64,000 nucleotides of DNA from JAICND01 sp040905905 (lineage in GTDB: Bacteria > Actinomycetota > Acidimicrobiia > Spongiisociales > ZC4RG35), in the NCBI GenBank assembly GCA_040905905.1, contig JBBDQN010000039.1, forward strand, positions 35,709-99,708, given 5' to 3'. A program made the translations under genes and the position numbers. Shown here piece by piece: positions 42,681 to 51,446 of this stretch (positions are counted from its first letter, which is position 1; the number at the start of each line of letters is the position of its first letter). Under the pieces are notes generated by a model. The model had not been told where the DNA came from, searched no databases, and saw nothing but the letters and a program-made list of their open reading frames with translations.

Positions 42681-44280
42681 ATTTCACCTGGACCCAACCG
42701 ACCACTTCAGGAACCCGTCGTCTGAGAATCGCTCCACCTACCCAGAGTGAAATCACGTAGAGAAGCAGCCCCCAGACTGTGCAGATCAGCGACGCAATCA
42801 CGGGGGACACCACCTGCCCGAAGGCCACGGCCAGTACCACCGCCACTGCCGGGGGCACCAGTAGAAGACCGATGACAAAGAAAGAGGCGAGCTGGGCGGC
42901 CATCGCCAGCAGTCCCTGCTCGGTCGACTGGGAGAAGACGTCGGTGCCCTCGCGGGCCAACCGGAGGGGCGCTATCACCGACACGATGTTGCCAACGGCG
43001 AGCTGGCAACCGATCGCCGCCGCGGCCAGCCCCGGAACCATGTGGACAACCTCCCAGCTCCGACTGATGACGGCCAACAACAATGCCAGGAATACGGTCT
43101 CGAGCATCAGGCCCGCGGCGATCGCCAGGTTTTTCCCATGCAGGAGATGACGTGGTTTGACCGGCAAGACGAAGAGATAGCTCGCGGCGTTGCGTTCCCA
43201 TCCAAATTGGTTGAGGGCAATCGGCAAACCAACAAACAGAACCATGGCGGGGGCCAGCAAGGGCAGCCAATACGAGTCGCGGATCTGGCCCATCGACTCG
43301 GTCCCTACCACCAGAACAGCAATCGCCAGCCCTACAAAGATGACAGTGCCGGTCCAGACCAGCCGCATCCGTGGATCACGGACGAAAAACCGCAGCTCCT
43401 TGCGGGCGAGTATCGCTCGCGTGCTCCACAGCCCCGATTCGGCTAAACCCCGTCTTCGTCGGGTTTTGTCAGGGCGGGGGCTGTGGTCGGGAGTGACCAG
43501 CCTCCAAGCAAGCAGCCGACCCCACAAACCTCCCAGGATCCCAACCCAGGCGACCGCCAAGATCAGATAAGCAATCGCCTGAGCCCATTGGCCGTTCCCC
43601 GCCGCGACCACAGCCATCTGGGGTGCCACCGGCGGGATCAGTGGGGCAACGCTGGCCAAGGAGTTGGTTTGGAGCGCCGCTTCTAGACCCAGGGAGTCAA
43701 CCCGGGCTGACACAGTTTGGTACGAGGCGAAGCTGAAGAGGCCTATGGCAACGACGAGAAAGACCGCCAGGTCACGTCCCCGCCGACTGCGAAGAATGGC
43801 CGAGATCGTCGCGGTAAATAGTTGGGCTGCTACGGCCAGCAGAGCCAAATAGACGACTGCGGCCAACAGTCCGAATATGGCGACCCCGGGAGTACGGACG
43901 CTCAGATTCGCGATGATCGCCATCACCGGCACCACGGCGCTCGGACCGACCAGCGAGGCAGCGGCCAATCCGGCCAGAAGGCGTCGTCGGGGAATGGCGA
44001 AGACCCCCATCTGAGCGGGATCGAGACCTTCGTCGAGGGGAAAGATCACCACGGGGAGGGTCACCCAGGCAACGAAGAACAGAAGTGAGGTCCACAGGCT
44101 GAACTCGTCGGCGGCGGCGGCAGGGAGAGTGGCGTGCAGTTGCACCAGGCGGCCCGATAAATACCAGCCCAGCCACAACATCAGACCCAGAACCAGGGGA
44201 AACCCGATCTGACGTTGGCGATCTGTCCGCAGACCGTTCCAGGTCAGTCGGGTCTTGAGCCAGACGAACCGTCCAACCAT
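42679..44280 (-). CDS. ABC transporter permease (ABC-2-like)
   Basis: 533 residues with about 12 hydrophobic helices. No soluble domain of size is visible. It begins VGRFVWLKTRLTWNGLRTDRQ, a cytoplasmic N terminus typical of ABC-2 export permeases. It overlaps the adjacent ATPase gene by 37 bases, so the two form a heteromeric exporter. Substrate unknown; drug, lipid or antibiotic export is usual for such pairs. Confidence 0.82.
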   Translation of the reverse strand: MVGRFVWLKTRLTWNGLRTDRQRQIGFPLVLGLMLWLGWYLSGRLVQLHATLPAAAADEFSLWTSLLFFVAWVTLPVVIFPLDEGLDPAQMGVFAIPRRRLLAGLAAASLVGPSAVVPVMAIIANLSVRTPGVAIFGLLAAVVYLALLAVAAQLFTATISAILRSRRGRDLAVFLVVAIGLFSFASYQTVSARVDSLGLEAALQTNSLASVAPLIPPVAPQMAVVAAGNGQWAQAIAYLILAVAWVGILGGLWGRLLAWRLVTPDHSPRPDKTRRRRGLAESGLWSTRAILARKELRFFVRDPRMRLVWTGTVIFVGLAIAVLVVGTESMGQIRDSYWLPLLAPAMVLFVGLPIALNQFGWERNAASYLFVLPVKPRHLLHGKNLAIAAGLMLETVFLALLLAVISRSWEVVHMVPGLAAAAIGCQLAVGNIVSVIAPLRLAREGTDVFSQSTEQGLLAMAAQLASFFVIGLLLVPPAVAVVLAVAFGQVVSPVIASLICTVWGLLLYVISLWVGGAILRRRVPEVVGWVQVK

Positions 44281-45077
44281 GCCAATCCTTTGTTTATCAA
44301 TTCCCCCCCTACCGCCAGGATGAATGCATCTTCCACCGATTGAACTCCCATCCGGACGCAGAGTTCCTGGGGGGTGGCCTCGATCACCATGCGGCCCCGC
44401 TGCATGATGCCAATGCGGGTGCAGAGCCGCTCGACCAGGTACATCTCGTGAGAAGAGAAGACGATCGTTGCTCCCTGCGAGGTATATCGCCGCAGGAGGT
44501 CTTGAATCAGGCGGGCCGAAACCGGATCCACCCCTTCGAACGGTTCGTCAAGAAACAGGACGGGTGGGCTGTGGATGATGGCTGCGGCCAGCGCCACTTT
44601 CTTGCGCATACCCCGGGAGTAGTCGCCGACCAGTTTTCCGGCGGCCTCGTCGAGGTCGAGCATCGTCAACAACTCGTCACGGCGGGAGATGGCATCCCCC
44701 CGATCAAGACCATGCATAGCGGCGGTGAAGTCAAGCAACTCGGCCCCGGTGAGCCGTTCATAGAGGTTGAACTCCTCGGGAAGGACCCCTATCCGCTTCT
44801 TGACTTCGAGAGGGTGGCGCCAGGTGTCGAACTCACCGATGCCGGCAGTTCCTTCGTTCGGTCGCAGAAGCCCGACGATCATCTTGATGGTGGTGGTCTT
44901 GCCGGCGCCGTTCTGGCCGAGCAGGCCGTAGAACTCACCGGCCCGGATCGTCAGGTCGATCCCATCGACCGCGGTCTCTTTGCCGAATTTCCGGGTGAGC
45001 CCCTTCGACCAGACGGCTGGTAGAAGATTTGGGCTGTTGTGGACGGCGTCGGCCAGGGGTGAGGTGATCAGATTCAC
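44244..45077 (-). CDS. ABC transporter ATP-binding protein
   Basis: 277 residues. Walker A GLLGQNGAGKTTTIKM, signature YSRGMRKKVALAAAI, Walker B PVLFLDEPFEGVD and the switch His (VFSSHEMYL) are intact. The signature SRGMRKK is typical of ABC-2 exporters. It precedes and overlaps the permease gene on the minus strand. The upstream gap to dnaX (about 140 bases) probably holds divergent promoters. Confidence 0.9.
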   Translation of the reverse strand: MNLITSPLADAVHNSPNLLPAVWSKGLTRKFGKETAVDGIDLTIRAGEFYGLLGQNGAGKTTTIKMIVGLLRPNEGTAGIGEFDTWRHPLEVKKRIGVLPEEFNLYERLTGAELLDFTAAMHGLDRGDAISRRDELLTMLDLDEAAGKLVGDYSRGMRKKVALAAAIIHSPPVLFLDEPFEGVDPVSARLIQDLLRRYTSQGATIVFSSHEMYLVERLCTRIGIMQRGRMVIEATPQELCVRMGVQSVEDAFILAVGGELINKGLAWLDGSSGSRPD

Positions 45078-45215
45078 GACGAAGTATCGGCCATGAGGAG
45101 CAGTAAATGAACCCTAGAGGAGTTTTGGGTGGTGAGTTCTGGGTACCCGGTGGTCGATGTCCCTCGCTTGGCGTACTCTTGCGCCACCCACCACTCAAGA
45201 CTCACAACTCAACTT

Positions 45216-46880
45216 ATGTATCAGGCGCTTTATCGCAAATATCGCCCGCAGTCCTTCGAGGACATCGTCGGTCAGAGCCACGTGACCACCACCCTGGCCC
45301 GGGAGGTGGCCGAAGGCCGCGTAGCCCACGCCTACCTATTCGCCGGACCCCGCGGAACCGGCAAGACCACCACCGCCCGCGTTCTCGCCAAGGCGCTCAA
45401 CTGCGAGAACCGAGCTCCCGACGGTTCCCCGGACAACACCTGTGCTTCCTGTGAAGCCATAACGGTTGGCAACTCCTTCGATGTCCAGGAGCTCGATGCC
45501 GCCTCCCACAACTCGGTGGAGGACATTCGCGAGATGCGGCTATCGGTTACGACCGTTGCGACGAGCGCTACTTCCCGCCGGATCTACATCCTCGACGAGG
45601 CCCACATGTTGTCCAAGGCTGCCGGCAATGCCCTCCTCAAAACTCTGGAGGAGCCACCCGAACACGTCCACTTTGTGCTCGCCACCACCGAGCCCTACAA
45701 GCTCGCCGACACCATCCGCAGTCGCACTCAGCGGTTCGACTTCCATCCGGTTGGAGTCGAGGCGCTGGCCGGGCATCTGGCCCGTATCGCCGACGCCGAG
45801 GGCTACAAGGTCGATCCGGCCGGGCTGGTGGGGGTGGCTCGCCATGCCGGGGGTTCGGTACGCGACGCCCTGTCGCTTCTGGAGCAGGTGGCGGCGTTGG
45901 GAGCGGGCAAAGTCGATCAAGCCGGGGTGCAGCGGGCTTTGGGGATGGCCGATGCCGATACCTACACCAGGGTGGTCGATGCGATAGCCAACAGCGATGC
46001 CCGGGGAGCACTGGAGCTGGTGGCCGAGTTGGCCGCCCAGGGAATCGACCTCCGTCGTTTTGTGGGTGAGTCGATTGGATTTCTGCGGGGAGTTTTCCTC
46101 GCCCACTACACGCCCAACGTGGCCGAAATCGCCGACGAGCCGGCCGAGGTTATCGAAAGCTGGAAGAAGGCCAGCACGCGGATTGGCTCAGCCGACGTAT
46201 TACGAGCCGTTGATGTTCTCGGGGAAGCGCTGGTCAAACTCCGGGAGGGAAGGGAGGAGCGGCTGATGGTGGAGTTGGCCATGATCCGGCTCACCCGCCC
46301 TGAGACCTCGGGCGACACGGAGGCTCTACTGGCCCGGGTCGAGAGGCTCGAGCGACACGGAGCGGAGTCTCCCAGGGTGGCGGCTCCGGTCCCCGGCGTG
46401 GTCCAACCTGTTCCACAAGACGTGCCCGAGGTTCCCAAGCCGGTTGTCACCGCCGCCATTGGCAATGGACCGAGCCTGGAACAGGTCAACGAAATGTGGC
46501 CTGCGCTGTTTGGCGGGCTGCGCCAGTTGTTGGGCGCCCGTCGATGGGCGTATTTCCGGGAGGTCACCCCGGCCGCGGTGGAAGGCAACCGGCTCGTCCT
46601 CCAGGTTGGTGAGGACTTTCTGCTGGAGGGACTGCAAAAGGACTTGGTGGTCGGACCGCTAGTGGCAACCCAGGCCTCCGATCTCCTCGGGCACCCGATC
46701 GAGGTCGAATTCCGGAAGTCATCGGTTTCGGGGCACGCCGAGGCCGAGTCGCTCGACTCAGTCGAACTGGACAAAGACCGGTTGTTCGACGCTCCCGCCG
46801 AGACCACCGACCCCACCGCTCTATTGCAGCGAGAGCTCGGGGCGACCTTGATCGAAGAGATAACCACCGGCGAGGACTGA
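45216..46880 (+). CDS. dnaX: DNA polymerase III subunit gamma/tau
   Basis: 554 residues from ATG 45216, which gives the universal start YQALYRKYRPQSFEDIVGQ. Walker A is GPRGTGKTTTARVLAKAL; the zinc-binding Cys cluster is CENRAPDGSPDNTCASC; Walker B is IYILDEAHMLS; sensor 1 is LATTEP. The C-terminal third is tau-like and variable. It loads the sliding clamp and couples polymerases at the fork. It heads the conserved dnaX-ybaB-recR cluster. Confidence 0.96.
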   Translation: MYQALYRKYRPQSFEDIVGQSHVTTTLAREVAEGRVAHAYLFAGPRGTGKTTTARVLAKALNCENRAPDGSPDNTCASCEAITVGNSFDVQELDAASHNSVEDIREMRLSVTTVATSATSRRIYILDEAHMLSKAAGNALLKTLEEPPEHVHFVLATTEPYKLADTIRSRTQRFDFHPVGVEALAGHLARIADAEGYKVDPAGLVGVARHAGGSVRDALSLLEQVAALGAGKVDQAGVQRALGMADADTYTRVVDAIANSDARGALELVAELAAQGIDLRRFVGESIGFLRGVFLAHYTPNVAEIADEPAEVIESWKKASTRIGSADVLRAVDVLGEALVKLREGREERLMVELAMIRLTRPETSGDTEALLARVERLERHGAESPRVAAPVPGVVQPVPQDVPEVPKPVVTAAIGNGPSLEQVNEMWPALFGGLRQLLGARRWAYFREVTPAAVEGNRLVLQVGEDFLLEGLQKDLVVGPLVATQASDLLGHPIEVEFRKSSVSGHAEAESLDSVELDKDRLFDAPAETTDPTALLQRELGATLIEEITTGED

Positions 46881-46896
46881 ACTACCCTCGTCGTTG

Positions 46897-47208
46897 ATGG
46901 ACCGTCCCTCCGAACTGAGCCAACTGCTGCAACAGGCTCAACAGATGCTCGCCACTCAGCAGGAACTCGCTGCCCGTGTCTATGAGGGCATAGCGGGGGG
47001 TGGAGTGGTGCGGGTAGAGGTGACCGGGGGCTCCAAGGTGATCTCGGTATCGATCAACCCGGAGGTAATCGACGCTTCCGATCCCGGGCTTCTGGAGGAC
47101 TTGATCCTGGTAGCTACCAATGCGGCTCTCGGTGCCGCCACCGCCGAGGCCGGCGAGACCATGAAGGGTCTCACCGGGGGGCTTGATTTGGGTGGTCTGC
47201 TCGGTTGA
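46897..47208 (+). CDS. ybaB: YbaB/EbfC-family nucleoid-associated protein
   Basis: 103 residues from ATG 46897. The pattern LSQLLQQAQQMLATQQELA, GGGVVRVEVTGGSKVISVSI and PGLLEDLILVATNAAL is typical of YbaB, a small dimeric DNA-binding protein. It lies between dnaX (16 bases) and recR (TTGA overlap), the standard bacterial order. Confidence 0.94.
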   Translation: MDRPSELSQLLQQAQQMLATQQELAARVYEGIAGGGVVRVEVTGGSKVISVSINPEVIDASDPGLLEDLILVATNAALGAATAEAGETMKGLTGGLDLGGLLG

Positions 47209-47801
47209 CCTTCGAAGGGCCCTTGCAGCGTCTCATCGACGAACTCGCCCGGCTGCCCGGAGTCGGGAAGAGGAGTGCCCAACGGATGGCCTTCCACCTC
47301 TTGTCGGTCGAAGTAGAAGATGCACGCCGCCTCGCCCAGGCCGTCACCGATTTGCGTGAGCAACTGCGGACGTGTTCCCGCTGTTTCAACATAACCAGTT
47401 CGGAAGAGTGCTCGATTTGTCGCGACCCCCGTCGGGAGAGTGGGCTCATCTGTGTGGTGGAACGGGCGCAGGACATCGCCGTCGTTGAGCGGAGCCAGGA
47501 GTTCCGGGGCCGCTATCACGTTCTCGGTGGGGCGCTGTCACCGATTGGCGGGGTCGGACCAAGCCAACTCCACATCGCGGAATTGGCGACACGGGTGACC
47601 GCGGAGGAGATCAAAGAGCTGATCCTGGCGACTAACCCCACGGTCGAGGGTGATGTAACCGCCATGTACCTCGCCCGCGAGCTGAAACCGCTCGGGGTGA
47701 AGGTGACCAGATTGGCGATGGGTCTACCGGTCGGGGGCGACCTGGATTATGCCGACGAAATCACCCTGGGTCGGGCTCTTCTCGGCCGCCAGGAGATGTG
47801 A
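47205..47801 (+). CDS. recR: Recombination mediator protein RecR
   Basis: 198 residues from TTG 47205, overlapping the ybaB stop. The helix-hairpin-helix (ELARLPGVGKRSAQRMAFHLL), the C4 zinc finger (CSRCFNITSSEECSIC), the Toprim domain (LICVVERAQDIAVVERSQEF) and the Walker-B-like C terminus (VTRLAMGLPVGGDLDYAD) are complete. RecR acts with RecF/RecO to load RecA on gapped DNA. Confidence 0.96.
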   Translation: MTFEGPLQRLIDELARLPGVGKRSAQRMAFHLLSVEVEDARRLAQAVTDLREQLRTCSRCFNITSSEECSICRDPRRESGLICVVERAQDIAVVERSQEFRGRYHVLGGALSPIGGVGPSQLHIAELATRVTAEEIKELILATNPTVEGDVTAMYLARELKPLGVKVTRLAMGLPVGGDLDYADEITLGRALLGRQEM

Positions 47802-47813
47802 TCTCCCCATACC

Positions 47814-47866
47814 CCCTTCTTGCGTAGAAACGGCCTGTAGAACGGCGCGGATCTACGCAAGAAGGG
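47814..47866 (+). repeat. Compound palindromic element, copy C
   Basis: Perfect 15-base arms CCCTTCTTGCGTAGA (47814-47828) and TCTACGCAAGAAGGG (47852-47866). The inner section GGCC...CGGCG keeps the family layout, with a diverged loop. It begins 12 bases past the recR stop and ends 41 bases before the DUF559-domain gene. Confidence 0.9.
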
Positions 47867-47907
47867 AGGGGGTAGGCGAGGCGGGGCCTGCGCGGTAAGC
47901 AGGGGGT

Positions 47908-48834
47908 GTGAGTCGCGACGAATACAGGAAGCTGGTGGAGGTGGCGCGCAACCGCTTCGGAGTAACTACCGATCTGGAGGCACGGCTCTGCGGTCTCAGC
48001 ACCGGACAGGTCACCCGCCTGCTCTCCAAAGGAATGTTTCTGCGCCCCCAGCCCGGTGTTCTCATAGTGGGTGCGGCTCCGCCGACCTGGGAGCAGGGCG
48101 TTGCCGTGGCGGTACTGTCCGCAGGCCCTGGTGGCGTGGCATCACACATGACTGCGGCAGCTTTGTGGGGGATGCTCAATACGTCAGGCGGCCGGATCGA
48201 GGTGACCGTACCGCGTTGGGACCGCACTCATCGTGACTACGTCATCCATGAATCGCTGGACCTCGCCCCCCAGGACGTCACCTACTTAAACGACACCCCA
48301 ATCACCTCGCCTGCCCGCACCATTGTCGATCTCGGAGCGGTGTTCCGTTCAGCTCTGAAAGAGGCCTTCAACAGGGGGAGGCGAGCAGGACTGGTCGAAC
48401 TCGTGGATGTTGTCGAAGTCGTTGGCCGGGTGGGACGCAAGGGCCGGCGTGGCGTCGGGCCGGCCCGGGAGCTGATTCGGGATCAACGTCTTCATCTCGA
48501 CCGGACGGAGAGTCACGCCGAGGACGTGTATCTGAACATCAGTCGCATGGCAGGCTTACCCGAACCCATACAACAGTGTGAGATTCGCGATGACCAAGGA
48601 TGGTTCATTTGTCGGGCCGACTTCGCATATCCATCGGTATCGCTGGTGGTCTTCATCGACGGGTTCGCTTATCACTCGGACCAGGAGGCGTTCCAGCGGG
48701 ACCGCACACAACAGAACCTGCTCGAGCTGATTCGTTGGCGGTACCTCCGCTTCACCTATCGCGACCTGATCGATCATCCGGTCGGCGTCGTCGATCAGGT
48801 TCGGCGGGCTCTCTCCCTCTCCGTTCTTGCGTAG
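47908..48834 (+). CDS. AbiEi-like N terminus fused to DUF559 nuclease-like domain
   Basis: 308 residues, GTG start. Residues ~1-200 resemble the type IV antitoxin AbiEi / winged-helix family (LCGLSTGQVTRLLSKGMF, RPQPGVLIVGAA, ITSPARTIVDLG). Residues ~205-300 form a DUF559/Vsr-like PD-(D/E)XK fold (CRADFAYPSVSLVVFIDGFA, then HSDQEAFQRDRTQQNLLELI, RWRYLRFTYRDL). Such proteins occur in many copies in actinobacteria; their function is unproven. Two copies of the palindromic repeat bracket the gene, and the second one encodes its last residues VLA and the stop codon. Confidence 0.8.
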   Translation: MSRDEYRKLVEVARNRFGVTTDLEARLCGLSTGQVTRLLSKGMFLRPQPGVLIVGAAPPTWEQGVAVAVLSAGPGGVASHMTAAALWGMLNTSGGRIEVTVPRWDRTHRDYVIHESLDLAPQDVTYLNDTPITSPARTIVDLGAVFRSALKEAFNRGRRAGLVELVDVVEVVGRVGRKGRRGVGPARELIRDQRLHLDRTESHAEDVYLNISRMAGLPEPIQQCEIRDDQGWFICRADFAYPSVSLVVFIDGFAYHSDQEAFQRDRTQQNLLELIRWRYLRFTYRDLIDHPVGVVDQVRRALSLSVLA

Positions 48835-48870
48835 AAACCTGGCCGAAAACGGCGAGGATGTACGCAAGAA
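48824..48870 (+). repeat. Compound palindromic element, copy D
   Basis: Arms TTCTTGCGTA (48824-48833) and TACGCAAGAA (48861-48870) are perfect; the inner stem GCCG/CGGC has loop AAAA. Its left arm supplies the stop codon (TAG, 48832-48834) of the DUF559-domain gene. It has the same orientation as copy C 957 bases upstream. Confidence 0.9.
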
Positions 48871-48880
48871 GGGTTCGGTT

Positions 48881-50242
48881 TCAACTCACCACCACTGTCT
48901 TCTGGTTGACGAATTCGCGGATGCCGAGGTCCGACAGTTCCCGGCCATACCCAGAGGTCTTGATGCCACCGAAAGGCAACCGCGGGTCGGACGCCACCAG
49001 CGCATTGACAAAACAGCACCCGGCTTCGATCCGTTCGGCGGCCAGCCGTTCGGCTCTTTCGACATCCTTTGAGAAGATCGCTGCGCCCAGGCCGAACTGG
49101 GTGTCGTTGGCGACCGCTACGGCCTCGTTCTCGTTGGCAACGGTGATCAGCGCCGCGGCCGGTCCGAAGATCTCGTCGTGATAGGCCGGCATCCCTTTTT
49201 CGACCCCGACTAAAACCGTCGGCGGGTAGAACGCCCCAGGGCCGTCGGGCACGGTTCCTCCTAACAACAAACGAGCCCCGGCCTCCACGGTCCGTTTGAC
49301 CTGGTCGGCCACCTCGTCGCGGAGGTCGTGACGGGCCTGGGGCCCGAGCGTGGTCCTCTCCTCGAGAGGATCACCCATCTCGACTTTGGCCATCTCGGCC
49401 ACAAATCGGTCCGTGAACTCCTCTGCCACCTCCTCGACGACGATGAATCGTTTGGCGGCGATGCAACTCTGTCCCCCGTTGATCAAACGACTTGCCGCAC
49501 AGGTGGCAGCGGCCAGGCCCAGGTCGGCGTCCGCCAGGATGAGATAGGGATCGCTGCCCCCCAGCTCCAAGACCGTCTTCTTGAGAAGCGCTCCCGCCCT
49601 GGAAGCTACCGCCCGGCCAGCCGGGTCGCTGCCCGTGAGGGTGGCGGCAACGATGGCGGGATGGTCAAGCACCGCTCCCACCATCGAGGACGGTATTACC
49701 AATGTTGCGAAGACGCCTGCAGGAAACCCGGCCTCGGTCATGATTTCTTCGATGACAAGGGCGCTGCCGGTGACGTTGGAGGCGTGTTTGAGGACACCGG
49801 TGTTTCCGGCCATCAGCCCGGGGGCAACAAAACGAAATGCCTGCCACAACGGGAAGTTCCAGGGCATCACCGCCAACACGGTCCCCAGCGGTTCATGATG
49901 GACGTAACTCTTCGGTCGGCCGGTGGCGATGGCCCGATCGGCCAACATCCGCTCGGCTTCGTCGGCGTAGTAGCGGCAAACCCAGGCACATTTGTCGACC
50001 TCGGCCCGACCTGCCGCGAGGGGTTTACCCATCTCCACAGCCATCAGTCGGGCGAGCTCCTCCTTGCGGGCCTCGAGGCGATCGGCGACGCGTCGCATGG
50101 GTTCGGCCCTGGTGCCGATCGGGACACGCCGCCACTCCTGAAACGCCCGCTGAGCGGCTTCGAGACGTGCTTCCACCTCGCTCCATGTGTGGTCCGGGTA
50201 CTCGGCAACCAATTCTCCGGTGGTGGGGTTGATCGTCTTCAT
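48881..50242 (-). CDS. NAD(P)-dependent aldehyde (succinate-semialdehyde) dehydrogenase
   Basis: 453 residues. Signature features: cofactor Lys region TVLAVMPWNFPLWQAFRF, catalytic Glu loop LELGGSDPYLIL, and nucleophile Cys in INGGQSCIAAKRF. The pattern is closest to succinate-semialdehyde dehydrogenases (GabD/YneI-type), which oxidise succinic semialdehyde to succinate. Other short-chain aldehydes are possible. No GABA transaminase is nearby. It is divergent from the HAD hydrolase gene. Confidence 0.88.
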   Translation of the reverse strand: MKTINPTTGELVAEYPDHTWSEVEARLEAAQRAFQEWRRVPIGTRAEPMRRVADRLEARKEELARLMAVEMGKPLAAGRAEVDKCAWVCRYYADEAERMLADRAIATGRPKSYVHHEPLGTVLAVMPWNFPLWQAFRFVAPGLMAGNTGVLKHASNVTGSALVIEEIMTEAGFPAGVFATLVIPSSMVGAVLDHPAIVAATLTGSDPAGRAVASRAGALLKKTVLELGGSDPYLILADADLGLAAATCAASRLINGGQSCIAAKRFIVVEEVAEEFTDRFVAEMAKVEMGDPLEERTTLGPQARHDLRDEVADQVKRTVEAGARLLLGGTVPDGPGAFYPPTVLVGVEKGMPAYHDEIFGPAAALITVANENEAVAVANDTQFGLGAAIFSKDVERAERLAAERIEAGCCFVNALVASDPRLPFGGIKTSGYGRELSDLGIREFVNQKTVVVS

Positions 50243-50298
50243 CTGCCTCCTTGCAAGGCGCGACGTTAGGCCAGCTGGTGGCTTCGTACCATCTGGGA

Positions 50299-50958
50299 GT
50301 GCACTTCGTGTGGGACTGGAACGGGACGCTATTCGACGACCTCGAGATAGTGGTCGACGCCGTCAGCAGAGGACTCGCCACTATGGGCGCCGCCCCGATC
50401 GATTTGGACATTTACCGCACCCATTACACAAGGCCCGTGAAAGTCTTCTACGACCGCGTGATCGGCCGTCCCGTGTCCGAGGCCGAATGGGAGGAGCTCG
50501 ACCGCGTCTTTCACGACGGTTACCGGACCCTGTTGGAGCGGGCCAATTTGACCCGCGACGCTGCCGCAGCTCTGGAAGCAGTTAGCGAGGGGGGCCACAC
50601 CCAGTCGCTTCTTTCGATGTTCCCCCACCAAGAGTTGATTCCTCTCACCCATCGTCTTGATGTCGCCCGATACTTCGATCGGATCGACGGATTGGTCGGG
50701 CCGCCGGGAGCCCCGAAAGCGGCTTATCTCGAGAGCCATTTGCGGCTGCTCACCGCTGGCGAGGACCCCGCGACAGTGGCGGTGATCGGTGACACACCCG
50801 ACGACGCCGTTGCCGCCGCCCATGTGGGAGCTGTTTGTGTTCTTTACGACGGAGGCTCCCATCACCGCGCTGACCTGGTGGCCAAGGGTGTGCCAGTGGT
50901 GGGAACGTTGTTGGAGGCGGTGGAGGTGGCGCTTCAGGAGCCGCCGTATCGCTCCTGA
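50299..50958 (+). CDS. HAD-superfamily hydrolase (phosphoglycolate-phosphatase-like)
   Basis: 219 residues from GTG 50299, which starts directly before the motif I strand HFVWDWNGTLFDDLE (DxxGT form with DWNGT). Motif II is the Ser/Thr region HTQSLLSMFP; motif III/IV is VIGDTPDDAVAAAHVG. The cap is helical. It probably acts on a small phosphorylated metabolite. The 3' end overlaps the convergent nitroreductase gene by 25 bases. Confidence 0.82.
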   Translation: MHFVWDWNGTLFDDLEIVVDAVSRGLATMGAAPIDLDIYRTHYTRPVKVFYDRVIGRPVSEAEWEELDRVFHDGYRTLLERANLTRDAAAALEAVSEGGHTQSLLSMFPHQELIPLTHRLDVARYFDRIDGLVGPPGAPKAAYLESHLRLLTAGEDPATVAVIGDTPDDAVAAAHVGAVCVLYDGGSHHRADLVAKGVPVVGTLLEAVEVALQEPPYRS

Positions 50959-51446
50959 TGGACGAAGTCGCTGGCCGGTTTGCGACCGCCCATCCGACCA
51001 GCCCTAGCGTCGCCGGCTGGATATCCGAGGGCGATGGCATACCGGGTGGTCTTGCCTTCGGGAACGCCCAGCACCATGCGGGCATCCTCTGATCGATGGA
51101 GCGTGACCGGGCAGCTGGCGACTCCAAGGGCAGACGCCGCCATCATCAGGTTCTGGGCAACCCGGCCTATGTCGAACTCGTAACCCTGATCCTCCTGCAC
51201 CAATGCGAGGGTGACCGGGGCACGCCGCACCGGGTCGGTGAAGTCGCCACAGGCAGCCACTGACTCTCGTTGGGCGGGATCTCTGATCACTACTACCGAC
51301 CAGTTCTGGCGATTTTTCGAGGTGCCGGTCCACCGTCCCGCTTCGATGATTCCGATCAGGTCATCTTCAGTAATCGGTGTCGACTGATACTCGCGGATAG
51401 CGCGCAGACCCAGAATCCGTTGGTAGAGGTCGGGCCGACGATCCAT
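50934..51446 (-). CDS. Nitroreductase family protein
   Basis: 170 residues. Typical start ILGLRAIREYQSTPITEDDL, FMN-site WTGTSKNRQNWSVVVI, and ALGVASCPVTLH for the central helix. Shorter than the nitroreductase at 33047 and from a different subfamily. It starts on the glpX stop codon (TAATG), so the two are co-translated. Substrate unknown. Confidence 0.87.
   Translation of the reverse strand: MDRRPDLYQRILGLRAIREYQSTPITEDDLIGIIEAGRWTGTSKNRQNWSVVVIRDPAQRESVAACGDFTDPVRRAPVTLALVQEDQGYEFDIGRVAQNLMMAASALGVASCPVTLHRSEDARMVLGVPEGKTTRYAIALGYPAGDARAGRMGGRKPASDFVHQERYGGS

Noticed and set aside
45078..45215. A 4.5S (SRP) RNA gene between the ABC ATPase and dnaX
   Set aside because: Some bacteria have ffs near dnaX, but the conserved GGAA-type tetraloop region and its flanking pattern are not present.
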